A stretch of DNA of 64,000 nucleotides, from the NCBI GenBank assembly GCA_037074705.1, contig CM073596.1, positions 20,046,501 through 20,110,500 of the forward strand, read 5' to 3'. This DNA comes from Zhengitettix transpicula. Taxonomy: Eukaryota; Arthropoda; Insecta; Orthoptera; Tetrigidae. The translations under genes were made by a program, and so were the position numbers. The notes under the pieces are model-generated. The model did not search any database. It had not been told where the DNA came from and saw nothing but the letters and a program-made list of their open reading frames with translations. Shown here piece after piece: positions 10,931-23,751 of the stretch (position 1 is the first letter of the stretch; each line of letters starts with the position of its first letter).

Positions 10931-11934
10931 CCCGATGATTCTCTGCTCGAACAAGTGCATCCGCTGCAAACACAGTTATAACAAACCTACTGCAATGTTA
11001 ATCACTTTCTTTCCATATGTGTTGTTTAATGATGGTGATACGTATTTTACAAAAATATATAACGTTGATACATTCAATTCCCGTCAACATTTTTAAACTT
11101 CCTTTCTTCCACTTTATATCTCCATTTCTCAAAAAAAAATTAAAATAATTCTTATCAACTCCGTTGTGTTCGGAAGTATACATTACTCTATTACTATTTA
11201 ATCAGTATACAAAATTCTATTGTATTTATGTCGATTAATATTTTCTGATTAAGTAACTAAATAATTCCGGATATAATCTCAGAAATGGTAAATAATATAA
11301 CAGAAATTTAAAGGCCACTAAATTGCAATAACGAACAGTTTGGCACAGAACAGAAAATCAAATATTAATCCCGCTATAGAATGAACAGTTATTTCGTCTT
11401 TGACCCCTCTTAACTATTTCGCCACTCCAGAAGATAAGGCAATTAAAATAATATCCTTTCCGCATTGTCATTAGATCACTACAGATTTAAATCCATTTGT
11501 TTGAATTTCGAAACAAGGGAGTCTCAAATTGGTTCCAGTATCTGTAACAGTAAAAGTTCGAGTGGTTTTTACGGCATTGTGGAGACAAGCCAGCCTGTTT
11601 GTTGATCGGGCCAATCGGAGCCATGAATGCAGCATCAGAGGCACAGCGGATGAGCCGCTCTTTGTTCATTGTACGATCGTCATTCCGAACACGCCACTCC
11701 ATCAGGACCTGTACGTGCCATCGCCGATGACATTTAACACACCCATGCAGGCGACTCGCCTTTGCGTAATGAAGCGGGTCGCTAACCCATAAACACGTCT
11801 TCCTGGTAGAGACAAATTCCTCAAATTAAAAAAGCCAAGATGAAATACAAAACCCATAATTACCTGAAAAAAACTCCGAGGTTATAAGAGCTGTAGTCTT
11901 TTAATATCACAAGAATTTTACATTATTATAAAAT
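10931..11934. other. Spacer with a GC-richer island at about 11520-11800
   Basis: AT-rich on both sides of an island in which both strands have short open frames (forward 11529-11792, reverse 11487-11702), none with a recognisable domain. I do not call a gene here. Confidence 0.35.
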
Positions 11935-12038
11935 AATAAAACTTAAATTTTTTTCTGTAAAATTATTGAGCACTTAAGTAAATAAATAACTTGTGTTCGA
12001 AACTGTTCATATTTATATTGATGTGTAATTTACATTTA
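11935..12038 (+). repeat. Dispersed direct repeat, copy 1 of 2
   Basis: About 104 bp, nearly identical to 16051-16155. Shared stretches include TTTTTTTCTGTAAAATTATT and TTGATGTGTAATTTACATTT. The only differences I see are a few substitutions and a single-base insertion. Confidence 0.88.
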
Positions 12039-13249
12039 GACGATGAACAAAAAATGTTCCCTATATGAATTAAAAATAAAGAGACGCGGCAAACATAGAT
12101 TTTACGAATGTCATTAAGACGTAACCAGAAAATAAATTGCATGAAGGATTTTAATGTTGCGCTAAACAGAGTCTCGGACAAAAGGAAATAAGTCTTCGGG
12201 AATTAAAACAAATGTAATTGTGGAGGGCGAAGCGGGAAATAAAGGAAGACGGCTGTGAAAACGAAAGGAAATTTTATTAAACAGAGTTGTCGAAGAGAGA
12301 ATTATTCTTCAAAGTAAAGCAGAGAACTAGATAAGAAATAAAATAAGTTAATTCGAGGACTTATAAATGTAAAAAAAAAATTGTACGGCACCTTAACGAA
12401 GGACTAAGAATAATGAATATTTGAAGGAAATTATAGTGAATCGTATTTTAAAAGAAGACGCTGATGTTCGGAATAGCAGCCGCTTTCAACATGCAGAAAA
12501 AAAAGTGACACCACTATGTAATAATAATGTTATTATGCGCTAAAAATCGTTTAAAAATTAATTAAACTATCACTTCAGAGTTTTATATCGCTAATGCCTT
12601 ATAAAGACATTAATATTTTATTTTATAGATATTTTAATAAATCATATATGAATACGTTTTTATTTAGATTTTTATCTGACATAACAGAATGAATAAATAA
12701 ATATAATGACGCAAGACTCGGGAAAGTTTAATTGTTCGAAGAAAAAAAAAAGATGAGGTCTTTTGGGTCAGAATATTCAACTAATCTAATTTTTTTGGCT
12801 TAATACCAATCGTAAACTTCGAAGAAAACGTACTTTACCGTATGTTAAAAATATTTGTTACTTTAAATTATTCTTATCAGTTAAGAAATTGTAGATCGCA
12901 GTATAAATATTATGGTGTCTTTTTTTTTCAACTATAAACGTAGTGTTATTATTTTTTTGTAATTTTATTGTTTTCATTATCAATTAATACACTTTTTCTG
13001 ATTTTTTTTTGTCATGTCTAATTATTTTTCAGTGGATTTTTCCCTCATGTATGACTACTGTCATTTGTCCCAGGGAATATATTCCAACTATCTCCCATTA
13101 TTACATGTATTATTAAGTATTCCACTCTTAAATCACTCCCCACTAGATTGAAGTTCGTAGTCCAATTAGTACAGAAACGAAACTTCTTCTAAATTACCAA
13201 AGAGAAAACGTTTCACCTCAGTGCATGGAGTAGAATGGCCCTTGTAATT
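12039..13249. other. AT-rich spacer
   Basis: Very AT-rich with many homopolymer runs. No feature can be supported. Confidence 0.45.
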
Positions 13250-13924
13250 GAATTTGTAATTAATTTTCGAAACACGTTCTTCTATGGTTCTGGACACTAT
13301 TTACAAAAAAAAGAAAGAAATTTAATAAACGCCCGAACAGGACCTCGGGGATGAAATAATTTCGGTTTATTGCACTGCAATTCCGACGGAACAGGAAACC
13401 TGTAGAAATAACAATAGCGGGGGATTGGAGAGCCGTCGGAAGAAATACAAAAGACAGCAGCATCACAAAGACGGACGTAGCCGTTGTTTGACGAACTCGC
13501 TACCCTGCCAGCTCCATTACTAATGCCTGCTTCCCTTCCCTTCACTTCGTCGCTGCTCCGACAAGATTTCATTACTAAAAACGAAGCACAACACCCAAAC
13601 TCTGACGCGAATACAACACGTAAACAATTGTGAAATACCTACCTTGTTAAGGTAAAACTTGAGGTTTGTCAAACAAATTAAATTCTTGAAACCTCACTAA
13701 TATTCTAACCGTGGTTTACATAAATAGCCAAATATCACTTGCAAAAAAATTATAAATTAAAAAATAATACAGCGCTCGACCAAATACACTTTTCTGAATA
13801 AAATTACGTTTTTGTTTGTGAGTGAAAATGTGTATACCAACATAAATCACGTGTTTTCATATTCGAATTCCTTTAGTGATAATTTTATTAAAAAATAAAT
13901 TTTCATTCTTAATTTCATATATAT
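13250..13924. other. Spacer with a GC-richer island at about 13310-13600
   Basis: The island contains a reverse frame of 91 codons (13297-13572) without any recognisable domain. The remainder is AT-rich. Confidence 0.35.
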
Positions 13925-14913
13925 TGTAATGCCAATTAAACAGGCCATTAATTGTTTTTAATATAATTAAATTGTTAGCGGTACCAATGCGTAAAGGCGG
14001 GTTTTTACTTTGTTTAACAATGGAGACCGCGCTTAGCGAACTGAGTATGCGCTTGGAGAAAGACCAGTTGGCGGCGCAACATTGCAAGGGACAGAACAAA
14101 TAAATCTTGAAAGCAGAGACTAGACGCCGTTTATGTATTACCAGTTAAAGTTGGGAATTAATACAAAGTAAAACATTCACGGAAGTATTGCATCGCAAAT
14201 ATTGAAAAGTAATAGCAGTTTTGTCAGAATAAAAATCTTCGTGGAGGAATTGTTCCAGAACATTGGTAAATTATTGTGGAGCGGAGCAGTCAACGAAATA
14301 CAGCCAATCTTGCTAAATTTTAAAGAGAAGTGTAGAATCAGTGAAAACCAAGGCCTGATATTAAAATTGAAGTGTGTAAAAGTGTCTGAACGAGGTAAAA
14401 TTGATTGTTCTCGTACCAGACAGACAAAGTAACCAAAACTTTGATATAAATTTGTAAACGATAATTAAACCGGTAGTCAGATTTCGTTCAGTTTTCATTG
14501 CGTTCAGTTTTCTTTCACTTATTTTTTTTAGGTTAATTTTTTTATATTTGAATTGTTAATTGTCAGGTTGTACATCGATTTTGTTCTAATTTATCAAACC
14601 CAGTAGTGACCCTGAGATCAGAGATTCGACGAATTTAATTGTAATGATATCAGAACTGTATGTTCAAAAATGCTGATAATTAATAAATAAAAATTAAAGT
14701 ATTTGTTTAAATGGAAGTAATTCCATGAAAATAGGTTTTGTAAATTGTAAAATTTACAACAATAATAAATTCCTTTTAAGCTCAATCACTGTTGTTAATT
14801 ATTCATATAATTTAAATAAATCTTATAGATTCATTAAATTAAATCTAATTGATTATTACATAAATGGCTTCACCAACGTGGGGCAAATTAATTAAATCTT
14901 ATTGATCGTTGCA
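13925..14913 (+). mobile_element. LTR-like element, family L, copy 2
   Basis: It starts TGTAATGCC and ends GTTGCA, with ATAT on each side (13921-13924 and 14914-14917). It carries the conserved blocks GTCAGATTTCGTTC (14475-14488) and AAACCCAGTAGTGACCC (14597-14613). Its primer-binding-site-like motif TGGCTTCACCAACGTGGGGC (14865-14884) is the best match in the window to the tRNA-Lys type site and follows ATTACA by four bases. It has no coding capacity. It is 989 bp long and sits tail-to-tail with copy 3, only 10 bp of AT repeat apart. Confidence 0.83.
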
Positions 14914-14923
14914 ATATATATAT

Positions 14924-15961
14924 TGTAGTATACACAAAATTAAATAACTTTAAACATGATTAACCTCACGTGCAGGTGCCAATTTTGTGGTAAACACAAA
15001 TGAAAGACAAGTTAAATTGAAACAAAGGCAAACTGTGCCACACGTTAAGGCAACAATTTGTAATATTATGGTATAATAAACAATTAAAATAACAGCCCGT
15101 ATTGATGCATCTATTTAAATGATTTAACTTTTAAATGAAAGGATATTTAATAAATAAGAAATTTTTAACTGAACTAACATATTAATTTATTACTCTCACA
15201 AAGAAATAACTTTACAAATAGTTGTCACGTACAATCAAAATGTTACTCTCTCTCAGGGTCTTCACTGGGCCACTAAATAAAGAAATCTCTTTGTTGACAA
15301 TTGAATTTTTATAAAACTATTCTCAACTTCAAAATATTTTTACAATGCAATATAAACTATTACCGATATTAAAAAACACGAAATCTGACGATTTATCTTT
15401 AATTAATGGTTTACAATAATAATTCATGGATATATGACTTACAGTTCTTTGGAACCAGGCCAATTTTAACTCGTTCAGAAAAAACTTACACACACTTTAC
15501 CTTCTAAAACGGGCCATTATTTTCACTGACTACACATCATTGTTAGTTAAGCAAGTCTTGGCTATATCTCGACGACGACTTATTCTGCAATAATTCACCA
15601 ACTATATTCAGCAATAATTCCTCCACGAATTCTTTACACAGTTATATTTTTGTCAAAACTGGTATACTCTGCAATTTCTTCGCTGCAATATCCCTATGAA
15701 TGCCACACTCTGCTTTAATCCAACAGCTTTATTTTATAATACTTTGACGACGTCTGGTCTCTTAATATAACAATCGCTTTCTGCTGTCCTTCATCGCCGA
15801 CTGACTTACAAGTTCCCTTCAGCGCGCCAACAGTCCTACAATACTTTAGACCTGTTATATTATTGTCCATTCTTATGTGTAATTTGTGTGTATTTCCGCT
15901 AACAATTAAAGTCTAAAAATTTTTATAATTATTAATTCCTAATTGCCTTTTAATGACCACA
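14924..15961 (-). mobile_element. LTR-like element, family L, copy 3
   Basis: On the reverse strand it begins TGTGGTCATTAAAAGG (15961 downwards) and ends GTATACTACA (14924). ATAT flanks both sides. Conserved blocks lie at 15252-15271 and 15378-15391. Two primer-site-like motifs occur in tandem, at 14964-14982 and 15037-15055, each preceded by an ACA end-like sequence, as if the terminal 70-75 bp were duplicated. It is 1038 bp long with no coding sequence. Confidence 0.82.
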
Positions 15962-16050
15962 ATATATATATATATATATATTCATTTATAAAATTATTCT
16001 TAAAGTTTTTTATGATCGGAAATATAGAAAGTTCCGGATAAATTAAAATA
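15962..16050. repeat. TA tract and AT-rich spacer
   Basis: A TA dinucleotide run (about 15962-15981) follows the LTR-like element and is the probable original target of its insertion. Confidence 0.6.
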
Positions 16051-16155
16051 CATTAAACTTAAATTTTTTTCTGTAAAATTATTGAGCACTTAAAGTAAAT
16101 AAATAACTTGTGTTCTAGACTGTTCATATTTAGATTGATGTGTAATTTACATTTT
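16051..16155 (+). repeat. Dispersed direct repeat, copy 2 of 2
   Basis: Nearly identical to 11935-12038, same orientation, about 4.1 kb away. Its parent element is not recognised. Confidence 0.88.
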
Positions 16156-16589
16156 AAATATTATATGATTTTTTTAAAAAATTTTATTGTAACTGTCACT
16201 TGACGACGAGATGAATTTCGTAGAAACGCTGTGTTTTAATAAGCAATTAACCCCCTTGATAAACCGAGAATCTTTTATTTCCATCAATTTTGACATGACC
16301 AATAGTCATTTAAGCTATTTTTATTATTTATTTTATTTATATGAATATTATTGAAACGAATCATATTTTCTCATTCGAGAACTCAAGGAAAATAAACCTA
16401 ATATAATATCTCGTCATTATGTAACTGATATAACTTTGTCGTCTTATGGTGGAGGAAAAATACCCCTAAGGTTTTAGCTATAAGTGGTCTGAAACTGTTC
16501 AGCCGCGGTATAGGGTCATAGGCCAAAGAAACGATTTAACACGAGTCGATATCTCCACAGCCTTAGACTGATTTACAAAATTTCTTTCA
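16156..16589. other. AT-rich spacer
   Basis: No recognisable feature. It probably includes the poorly conserved left part of the R4 repeat. Confidence 0.4.
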
Positions 16590-16910
16590 TCCACTCATCG
16601 TAAGCCTCTACAAGTTGGAAGAGATCACGTCCAACGACAGATAACTCTAGATAAACTCGGACAAACTTTTTGAGTCCCACCGGTGTGAATGTATAGACCG
16701 TGAGATGTAGCATGTCGTATGGAACGCGTAGTAGGAGAATATGGAGGGGAATATTGTCGTCAGGGAGGAGTACCCCTTGGACACAAGCTATAGCAACGCT
16801 ACTATCATTAATATTCATTTTATTCATACGTACGGGATATATAGTGATTGAAAAGGCCATTTTATCACACCCTGTACTTACCATCACTTAACTTTTACGG
16901 AGTTGCGTAC
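16590..16910 (-). repeat. Dispersed repeat R4, copy a
   Basis: It shares with 24550-24860 and 38440-38820 the core ATGGAGGGGA(A/G)TATTGTCG (16741-16758), then GGAGTACCCCTTGG and CAACGCTACTATCATT. On the reverse strand all three long copies encode related peptides such as LLPDDNIPLHIL, DNTPLHILPSP and DDNTHLHLLPSP. This hints that the repeat derives from a coding sequence on that strand. The family is not recognised. Here the reverse frame is 104 codons (16573-16887). Confidence 0.65.
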
Positions 16911-17711
16911 AACATATTTCCTTTCAATGTTTACAGAATAGTTTTTACACTACCACCTTACCCACTATAATCACAGGCCAGTGGGGAACTGCACATGATT
17001 TAGTCACGATTAGTACCTTATCTCTAGTTATACATATCCACTAACTCGACAATTATTTTTACTGATGTTAATTTAATTCAACTTATTCTGTTATTGGATT
17101 TAATGAGTAACAGTGCAATAGCCCAAATCCAACATTTGTTTTGAATGATTACAACTTTAATTGCATCAGCACCGCGTGAAACTGAAAAGTAGTTGGCTTG
17201 GAGTTAATTGAATTACAAGCTGGGAGCAGATGCCGTACGTCATGACGGGGAGTATTTCTTATTTGAGTTCTGGAGCACGTCCGCGTCAAGGGCCAAGACT
17301 AACACTCCTGAGTGATGTTGTCACAACACAAACTATATCACGAAACCACTCGTCTCAAGACTTAAGTGGGCTCTGGGGCTCCCTTAAGCCACACACAACA
17401 ACTATCTGATAACGAGGCGCTTCGGAAACTTTTACGCCACTTCACATATGGAACACACATTATGTCAGACCAGGCCAGTAAAAAGAAAACTAAAGTTACT
17501 GTGCAGAAACAGAAAAGTCTATGAACTATATGAAAATTTCACAAAATTTATTTCAGTAAACTGGTCATCAGATTCATATATTCTCCTAAATAGATAGTTG
17601 TATTATTGTGGCTAAATATGGAGTGGTATATTAATATAAATAATTATAAATAAAGTATTAAGTTAAAATACAATATCTGGCTCAGGAAATGTAAACAACA
17701 TTCGAAGAAGA
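16911..17711. other. Spacer, GC-richer around 17160-17480
   Basis: The right flank resembles the R4 copy at 38700-38820 in short stretches (GGCCAGTGG, CTGCACAT). The part at 17160-17480 is less AT-rich and looks single copy. No gene seen. Confidence 0.35.
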
Positions 17712-17757
17712 AGAACATGGAGGGGAGTATTGTCGTCAGGGGGGAGTACCCCCTTCT
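17712..17757 (-). repeat. Dispersed repeat R4, short fragment
   Basis: An isolated core of the R4 repeat (GGAGGGGAGTATTGTCGTCA), followed directly by unrelated AT-rich DNA. Confidence 0.75.
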
Positions 17758-18950
17758 TATTCCTAATCAATAACTTGGAGTAGCATTATAACCCTTAGGA
17801 GGCTTACCAATATTTTATAAATATATTACCACATTAAGGTAATAAAAGTGATAAGAAAAGAGAAATCTCTTACCTGGAAATTTTGTAATTTATTTAAATG
17901 TACTGGAATATATTAAGAATACTTTCGATTAATAAGTTGAAGAAAGTTTTATTTATTCTACTGGATTAAAATGTTTATTCCACCATATATATCTAATATT
18001 GTATTACGATACTGAACTAACATGATTATAGAATCATAATGAGCATTTCAATCAGAAACAGTACAGAGATATTGTTGCGTTGTTAATTAAAGTTTTTATG
18101 ATAACGTTTTAATTGATAAATAAAGTGGCTAAATAAAGGTCGTTAAATACATCTGATTGTTAAATCAGACGTAAAAATAAAAACAAGTAATGGTAAAAAA
18201 AATTGTGAATACATAATTTTTGTGTTATGAATTTATAAGTATGTAAATTTATGTATATACAAACTCAAATAATAAATTATTGGTATGAAATTCCCACTAC
18301 TAGTGGTTTCATATATATATTTTTTTTTGCAAACGAGGAAGTATTTTATTACGGAAATGTAACACGCTTTTTTATCACAAATTAATACCACTGGTATAAT
18401 GCCAATAGAGTTAACTAAACAGTGATACTGATGACAAAATAATTAAATAAATTCGATCAGTTATGTAACAGCAGAACCGGAAATAATAACTTTGAACGCT
18501 ATTCTTTTATATTTGACGTAATTTTTAACACGGGTAATTTTAAAAATATACCAGGGCCCTAATACAAAATATATACATGTGAAGAAAATGAAAATTTCGA
18601 TAGTCAATTATTTTTTAAGATTCACCAATAATTGTAGCAAGGTACAAGAAAGCATTATATTCAACATAAAAAATAAATTAATTTATAAAATGTTACTACA
18701 TTTGTTAATTAACTAACCGGGATTTTTGCACATTTAATTAAGATTTATTTCTGAAAACAAGTATATTTAATGAAAATTACTCGTGTTTTTATAGAACATA
18801 TATTTTTCGAAAAAAATCTTTAAATTCATTGGAACACGAAGTGTTTTCAGGATTTTATGTCAAAACCTACTTTTACATAAATATTATTCACTTGATGGAG
18901 GAGGTGATTTATTTTATATATTTTATAATATTTGTTTATTGTTCTTAGTT
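17758..18950. other. AT-rich spacer
   Basis: Very AT-rich. No element or gene can be supported. Confidence 0.45.
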
Positions 18951-19498
18951 TTCCACGTCTCTAAGCGTCATTGTAAAGCGCTTCGTTTATACCGCTATCA
19001 ACTTAATGGTTTGGGCGTTTGTCCCTCAGACACAGTCTCATTGTAATCCGTCTCGGTCGACCTTGGACTAGGATAAGCATTCCAGAGTTTTGGCATCGTC
19101 CTGGAAAACGCGAATAATCGGCCGGAAACGAGAAACTACACGAGCGTGGAACCAGCTGCCTTGCCCCGGGAGGAAAAACAATTTCCGCGACTATAATTAG
19201 CGGGGCACACAGGCGTGAGTTTGGATAATCTGTGGCTTTTCCCAGCTTTGAGCTGGCTACATCTGGCGCGTAATTTGCAAAAAAAAAACACAGATTCGAA
19301 CACCGGGAGGAAAATATTCTTGCTCACCGAAGCGGAGATTTAACTCGGATCTTTGTCATGAGGCGAAAATAACAGAGGGAAAGCGATCATCTCCATAGAC
19401 ACTAGTACATAAGATTAGAGTATTTCAATGAGTGCTGAATGGATGAGAAACAAAAAGGATTTTTAAAATTAATGAGAAACGTGGGAAAAAATATATAT
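18951..19498. other. GC-richer single-copy-looking island
   Basis: Composition is more balanced from about 18960 to 19400, with CpG-containing stretches such as GGCCGGAAACGAG. Only a 63-codon reverse frame without a domain is present (19136-19327). It may be non-coding regulatory DNA. Confidence 0.3.
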
Positions 19499-20242
19499 TG
19501 TAATATACTAAAAAATATTAAAGGTAAAATTTCCAACACGTTGTGGCGTCAAATTAAGTGGTAAACACTTTTAATTAAATAATTAAAGGAAGGAAGTCGT
19601 AATTAAACGAATATGTTTAAAAAAGATAACAAAGATTATTTATTTGACAAATTTGATTTATGTTGAATTTACGTTTTATATTTTTAAATAAATGAGAATC
19701 TAACTTTCAGGGTCGCTTATCGGGTCTCTAATAAAGACAGAGATTTGCAATTTTCACCAAATTACTAAAGAAGATAGATTTTTTTATTTAGAGCTGCTTT
19801 AGTTTGTTCACGCGTGATTATTTAATTTTTATAGAACACTGACAGGCCATAGCACTGATTTTATATACTCTCACTTTCCAATGCTTTGAACGCCTTTCTA
19901 CTTTGCTGAATTCGAATTGTCACACTCATTTTCTGTGGAAAATCTTTAATAGTAAAACTGATTATATTTTGCCCATACGTTGCTGAATTCGACCACCACA
20001 GACTCTCACCCGGACTACCCTGGTTAGGCCCTCCAAAACACACACACACTGACTGAGTGACTGTCGACGCTGAGCGTCTTATATACCTTTTCGACAATAC
20101 ACCGTAGCAACCTTTATAGTCTCTGCATTCTCGCGCCAAACAATGCTGTTCTTTACAATGCTCTGGCCTCAAATTTACGCCGCCAATAATGAAAGAAACA
20201 ATTTATTATAAAACATTTCATTTTACATTTGTAATGTCTACA
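19499..20242 (-). mobile_element. LTR-like element, family L (subtype B), copy 4
   Basis: On the reverse strand it starts TGTAGACATTAC and ends AGTATATTACA. ATAT precedes it on the left; the right flank is AAATATAT, so the duplication is imperfect. The block TCAGGGTCGCTTATCGGG (19709-19726) matches the other copies. The primer-site-like motif is at 19533-19552 (TTGACGCCACAACGTGTTGG on the reverse strand). The region 20060-20170 on the reverse strand matches the forward copies at 49095 and 51136 (for example GCATTGTTTGGCGCGAGAAT), which defines subtype B. Confidence 0.75.
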
Positions 20243-20716
20243 AAATATATATAGTGTTCTAGAGGAGGGAGCTCAAGTTTATATTACAGAAAAATAAGAA
20301 TAAAAAAGGATTACTGAACATAAAAGTTGCGAAATTATCTTGAAAACGGGTATGAAAAGAAGAGAAAACGGTAGAAATCCAACGATTAAATTAGTAAGTT
20401 AAAATTGAGAAAAATTAAGACCATCACAGCCCAGAGGGTTCTCTATGTCACTCGAGTGATATCAAAGGAACATGACTTACAAAGATAATGAAAGCGTATG
20501 TCTTTTATTACTAAAGAAAGACATAAAACATCTCAACTAATAAGTTATTTTGAAGATAAATGAGAGAATAATACGGAAATTTGTTTCTTATCCCACATTT
20601 TTAAAACTTAGGTCAATGTATGAAAAGAAATTTTGCAGAATTTGAAGAGTATTTGTTACAATAAATGAAATTGTAGTGTATGAATTTTCATTAAATGTCG
20701 ATTTTATTGGTTATCA
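20243..20716. other. AT-rich spacer
   Basis: No recognisable feature. Confidence 0.45.
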
Positions 20717-20790
20717 TCGGATATCTTCCTGATAATGTTTTTGCTACCAGTTTATCAAGCAGCCGCCAGAAATTTAGATCGTAGAATTAT
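20717..20790 (+). pseudogene. 3' fragment of the Jockey-type LINE
   Basis: A short segment similar to the 3' end of the LINE at about 6578-6660: both contain GATAATGTT, TACCAG, CAGAAATTTAG and TAGAATTATA in the same order. It is a severely 5'-truncated copy of the same LINE family, the usual result of incomplete target-primed reverse transcription. Confidence 0.72.
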
Positions 20791-20859
20791 ATATTATTCT
20801 GAGTGTTAGAAAATAAATATAGAAAAAAGAATTTTTTTTCGGCATAGCCATGTCCGCTG

Positions 20860-21340
20860 TGCTGCATAACGAAGCTATTTTTCTAAATAAGTAATGGTAG
20901 TGGCGTAATGAAATTGGCCTCATCGCAGCTCTGCATACAGTGCAGATAATTTAAGCTAGTAAAGTGATTTGTGAAAAAAAGGCTCAAGGATCTGTCGCAT
21001 TGCCTCCTCTCAGTAATCAACACCCCGCCAGCTCTTGATTAAATTTCCGTGGCAGGCCGGAGCTGTGCAGTTCATTAGTGGCTAATCGCCGTCCGGGACA
21101 CTTGTGCAATTAGTTAACCGGCTGTGTGCAGAACGGGTCCGTGGAGGCGGCAACATCTGACGACACGGAGCAACAGCGGCAACGTCGCGGTCTTGGCCTG
21201 GCACAGCAACAGTGTACAGATGAATTCGACTGTCCTGTTACAACCCTCCGAAATCATTAGAGTAACAGACACTTTCTCAGCTTCGAGTCGCAGTCAGCAA
21301 CATGTACGTCGAGACTTAAACGGAATAAAAAAATTGAAAT
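20860..21340. other. GC-richer single-copy-looking island
   Basis: A stretch with balanced composition and several TAAT/ATTA cores (CAGTTCATTAGTGGCTAATC, GCAATTAGTTAACCGG). A 72-codon forward frame (21124-21342) has no domain. The sequence is not repeated elsewhere in the window. It could be a cis-regulatory block, which is inference. Confidence 0.35.
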
Positions 21341-23699
21341 GATCGCAATAGTACATGTCATAAATGCGATTTTGTTTCCCAAATACCTCTGAATATGAAT
21401 CGAATATCCTTTCAGAATATACAGCATTGCGTTATGGTACGTATGAGGCGCAAGTTATGGTCAATTTCAGAGGATAGACTTCTCTATTTAGTTAAATTAA
21501 ATACGTATAAAATGTGATTCACTTAATATTATTCTTAAGTGAATAAAGCAGCTAACCTCTCTGAAACATTTTAATATAATTAAAATTAGCGCTACGTAGC
21601 GTTACTTTGTTTTGGAACCGATTCAGGTGAAAAATAGAAAATAATTTTCAAATGAGACTATGTACATTTTTTTATATAAACATAGCATTTATAATACGAT
21701 TATTTGACTATATACATTTAAAAATTACTTCCAATTTATTTATTGTAATATTAATAATTGATTAAAATTTTGTGCAGAAATTTCTAAAGGGTATATTTGC
21801 CAAAAAAATAAGTGTATAAAAATATAAGTGTATTTTAAATATATATTAACATAATTGTATTCAAAATTCCATATTTATAATAAAAAAGTTCTTTGAATTT
21901 TCAAATATTCTGACTTGTAAGAATTATTTTTATATTTTTATTTGAAGGGGTTCCAAAACAAAATAATGATACGTAGTTTAATTCTATTAACATGTTTATT
22001 AAAATTTTGGCTACTTTATTCGTTCATAACTCATTTGAAGTTAGATAAATACAATTATTTTAAGTTAATATTACAGTATTTAATTGCAACAAAATTTTCA
22101 TAAATCATGCAGGAGAAATCTAATAAAATTTCATTTATCTCAAAAACTACTAAAAAATCTAAGATAGGATAAATATTAGGTAAAGCCATTTCGCGTTTTT
22201 ACTTTAATGTTAAATTAAGTCTTATGCGCTACATTTCTCGCAGCCTTTTCTCAGTAGAATTAAACACTGCAATTCCCGACGCAGCAGCAGAACCTTGTGT
22301 TAATGCAACCTTCCACGCGGACGTGCCTCCCGGGACTGCCTGCTCATAGGGCCAGCTTATTTAGAAGCTTTACTAAGACGTCTTGTCAAAAAGAGGCGCT
22401 CCGGAATTATGCGTTACTTTACTTCGAGGCAGAACGACAGTGGAACCATTATGATAAAAAATAGAGAAGCCTGACTTTCATCTTTCAACGGTAATAAATT
22501 TTAAACGTTACAATTCTTAAACAAAAATAATAACTGCCTCAAAAACTTTGGTTGTCGTGAGGTTAGGCCATTCTTAAATTTAACACGAACCTTTGTTACG
22601 ACAACTTTGGTAGTGTAATAAATATTCTGAAAACAATGACGTGAGGAAATATATTTTGTTCAGTTCAGAATATGATCAACCTCAAAAACATCATCTGAAA
22701 AATTTGAGGTGATAAGTATAGAGGGCAGGGAAAAGATCTTGCCACTATTTTACGAACGCGATATATAATCAATGCTTTTAGGAATGATAGTAGCGTTACA
22801 CCAGCTTGTATAACCAAAATATTTTGCCCAACTTTATATACATATATCACGTCCTATACATTGTTGTGTTAATAATTACAAAGAACGCATAATGTGATAC
22901 AAGGCGAAATTTATAAACGTACTTAAAAACCTTCAATAGCCATTTAGTTAAAATTTTAAAATTCAATTTGACATTAAGTTATTAGTTTCCAGACTTTAAT
23001 TATACCGTTTCACTGAAGTTTCCCATAAACACTTGTACTTATTCTAGAGAAATAAAAGTTCATTACGACCGTTTGCTGATAAAACTATTAATTTGGAAAT
23101 TAATTTTTATTATTTAACTTATGAACACACAGCTTCTTGTCTGATGCGTTATTTAAATTATATTAGTACCACATGAGGAAAATATATAATCGACGTATTT
23201 TTTTTCCTTCAGTGTCAAGTAATTAAAAAAGAAAGTGATTTCGATGCTCAAATTACAATAAACACGTTTGTGTGACGTCTGTTGCTATTGTCCTATTTCG
23301 TGAAATATTTTCAGAAAAGAGAACCTTGATCTTGTATTGCAGTCGTAACCTGAGCTCAAACCGACATTGCTCTATTTGAGTTTCTGTTCGAAGTCTTTGA
23401 TATTTCAACCGTACAGAAGGAACAATCTGATACTTTATTTCCGTTTATCTGCTCTGTGTCTCGTGCGGTTGCTTTCATGTCGAATTATATGTATGGTTAT
23501 ATATAGGTGTATCACAATTTTTTTTCAATACATACTGTCAGTGATATATCAATTTCTGTCCAATAAAAGTTTCAACATTCCTCCAATTCTTTAATATCCG
23601 ATTGTTAAAAATAGACGTAAAATATTTAAACATCTATTTCGATTAATAATCATAATCTTTAACAACATAACAATTTTTCTATACATACTTCTTCAGGCC
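21341..23699. other. AT-rich spacer with a small GC-richer patch at 22250-22450
   Basis: Mostly AT-rich. The patch at 22250-22450 has balanced composition and CpG content. No genes or repeats are recognised. Confidence 0.4.
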
Positions 23700-23751
23700 T
23701 CATGGCCACACTGAAACGTTCACAGCGTGAAATAAAAACCTTTTTTTCAGC

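Noticed and set aside
20717..20790. A separate gene fragment
   Set aside because: It aligns in order with the 3' end of the LINE at 5614-6655, so it is a truncated LINE copy.
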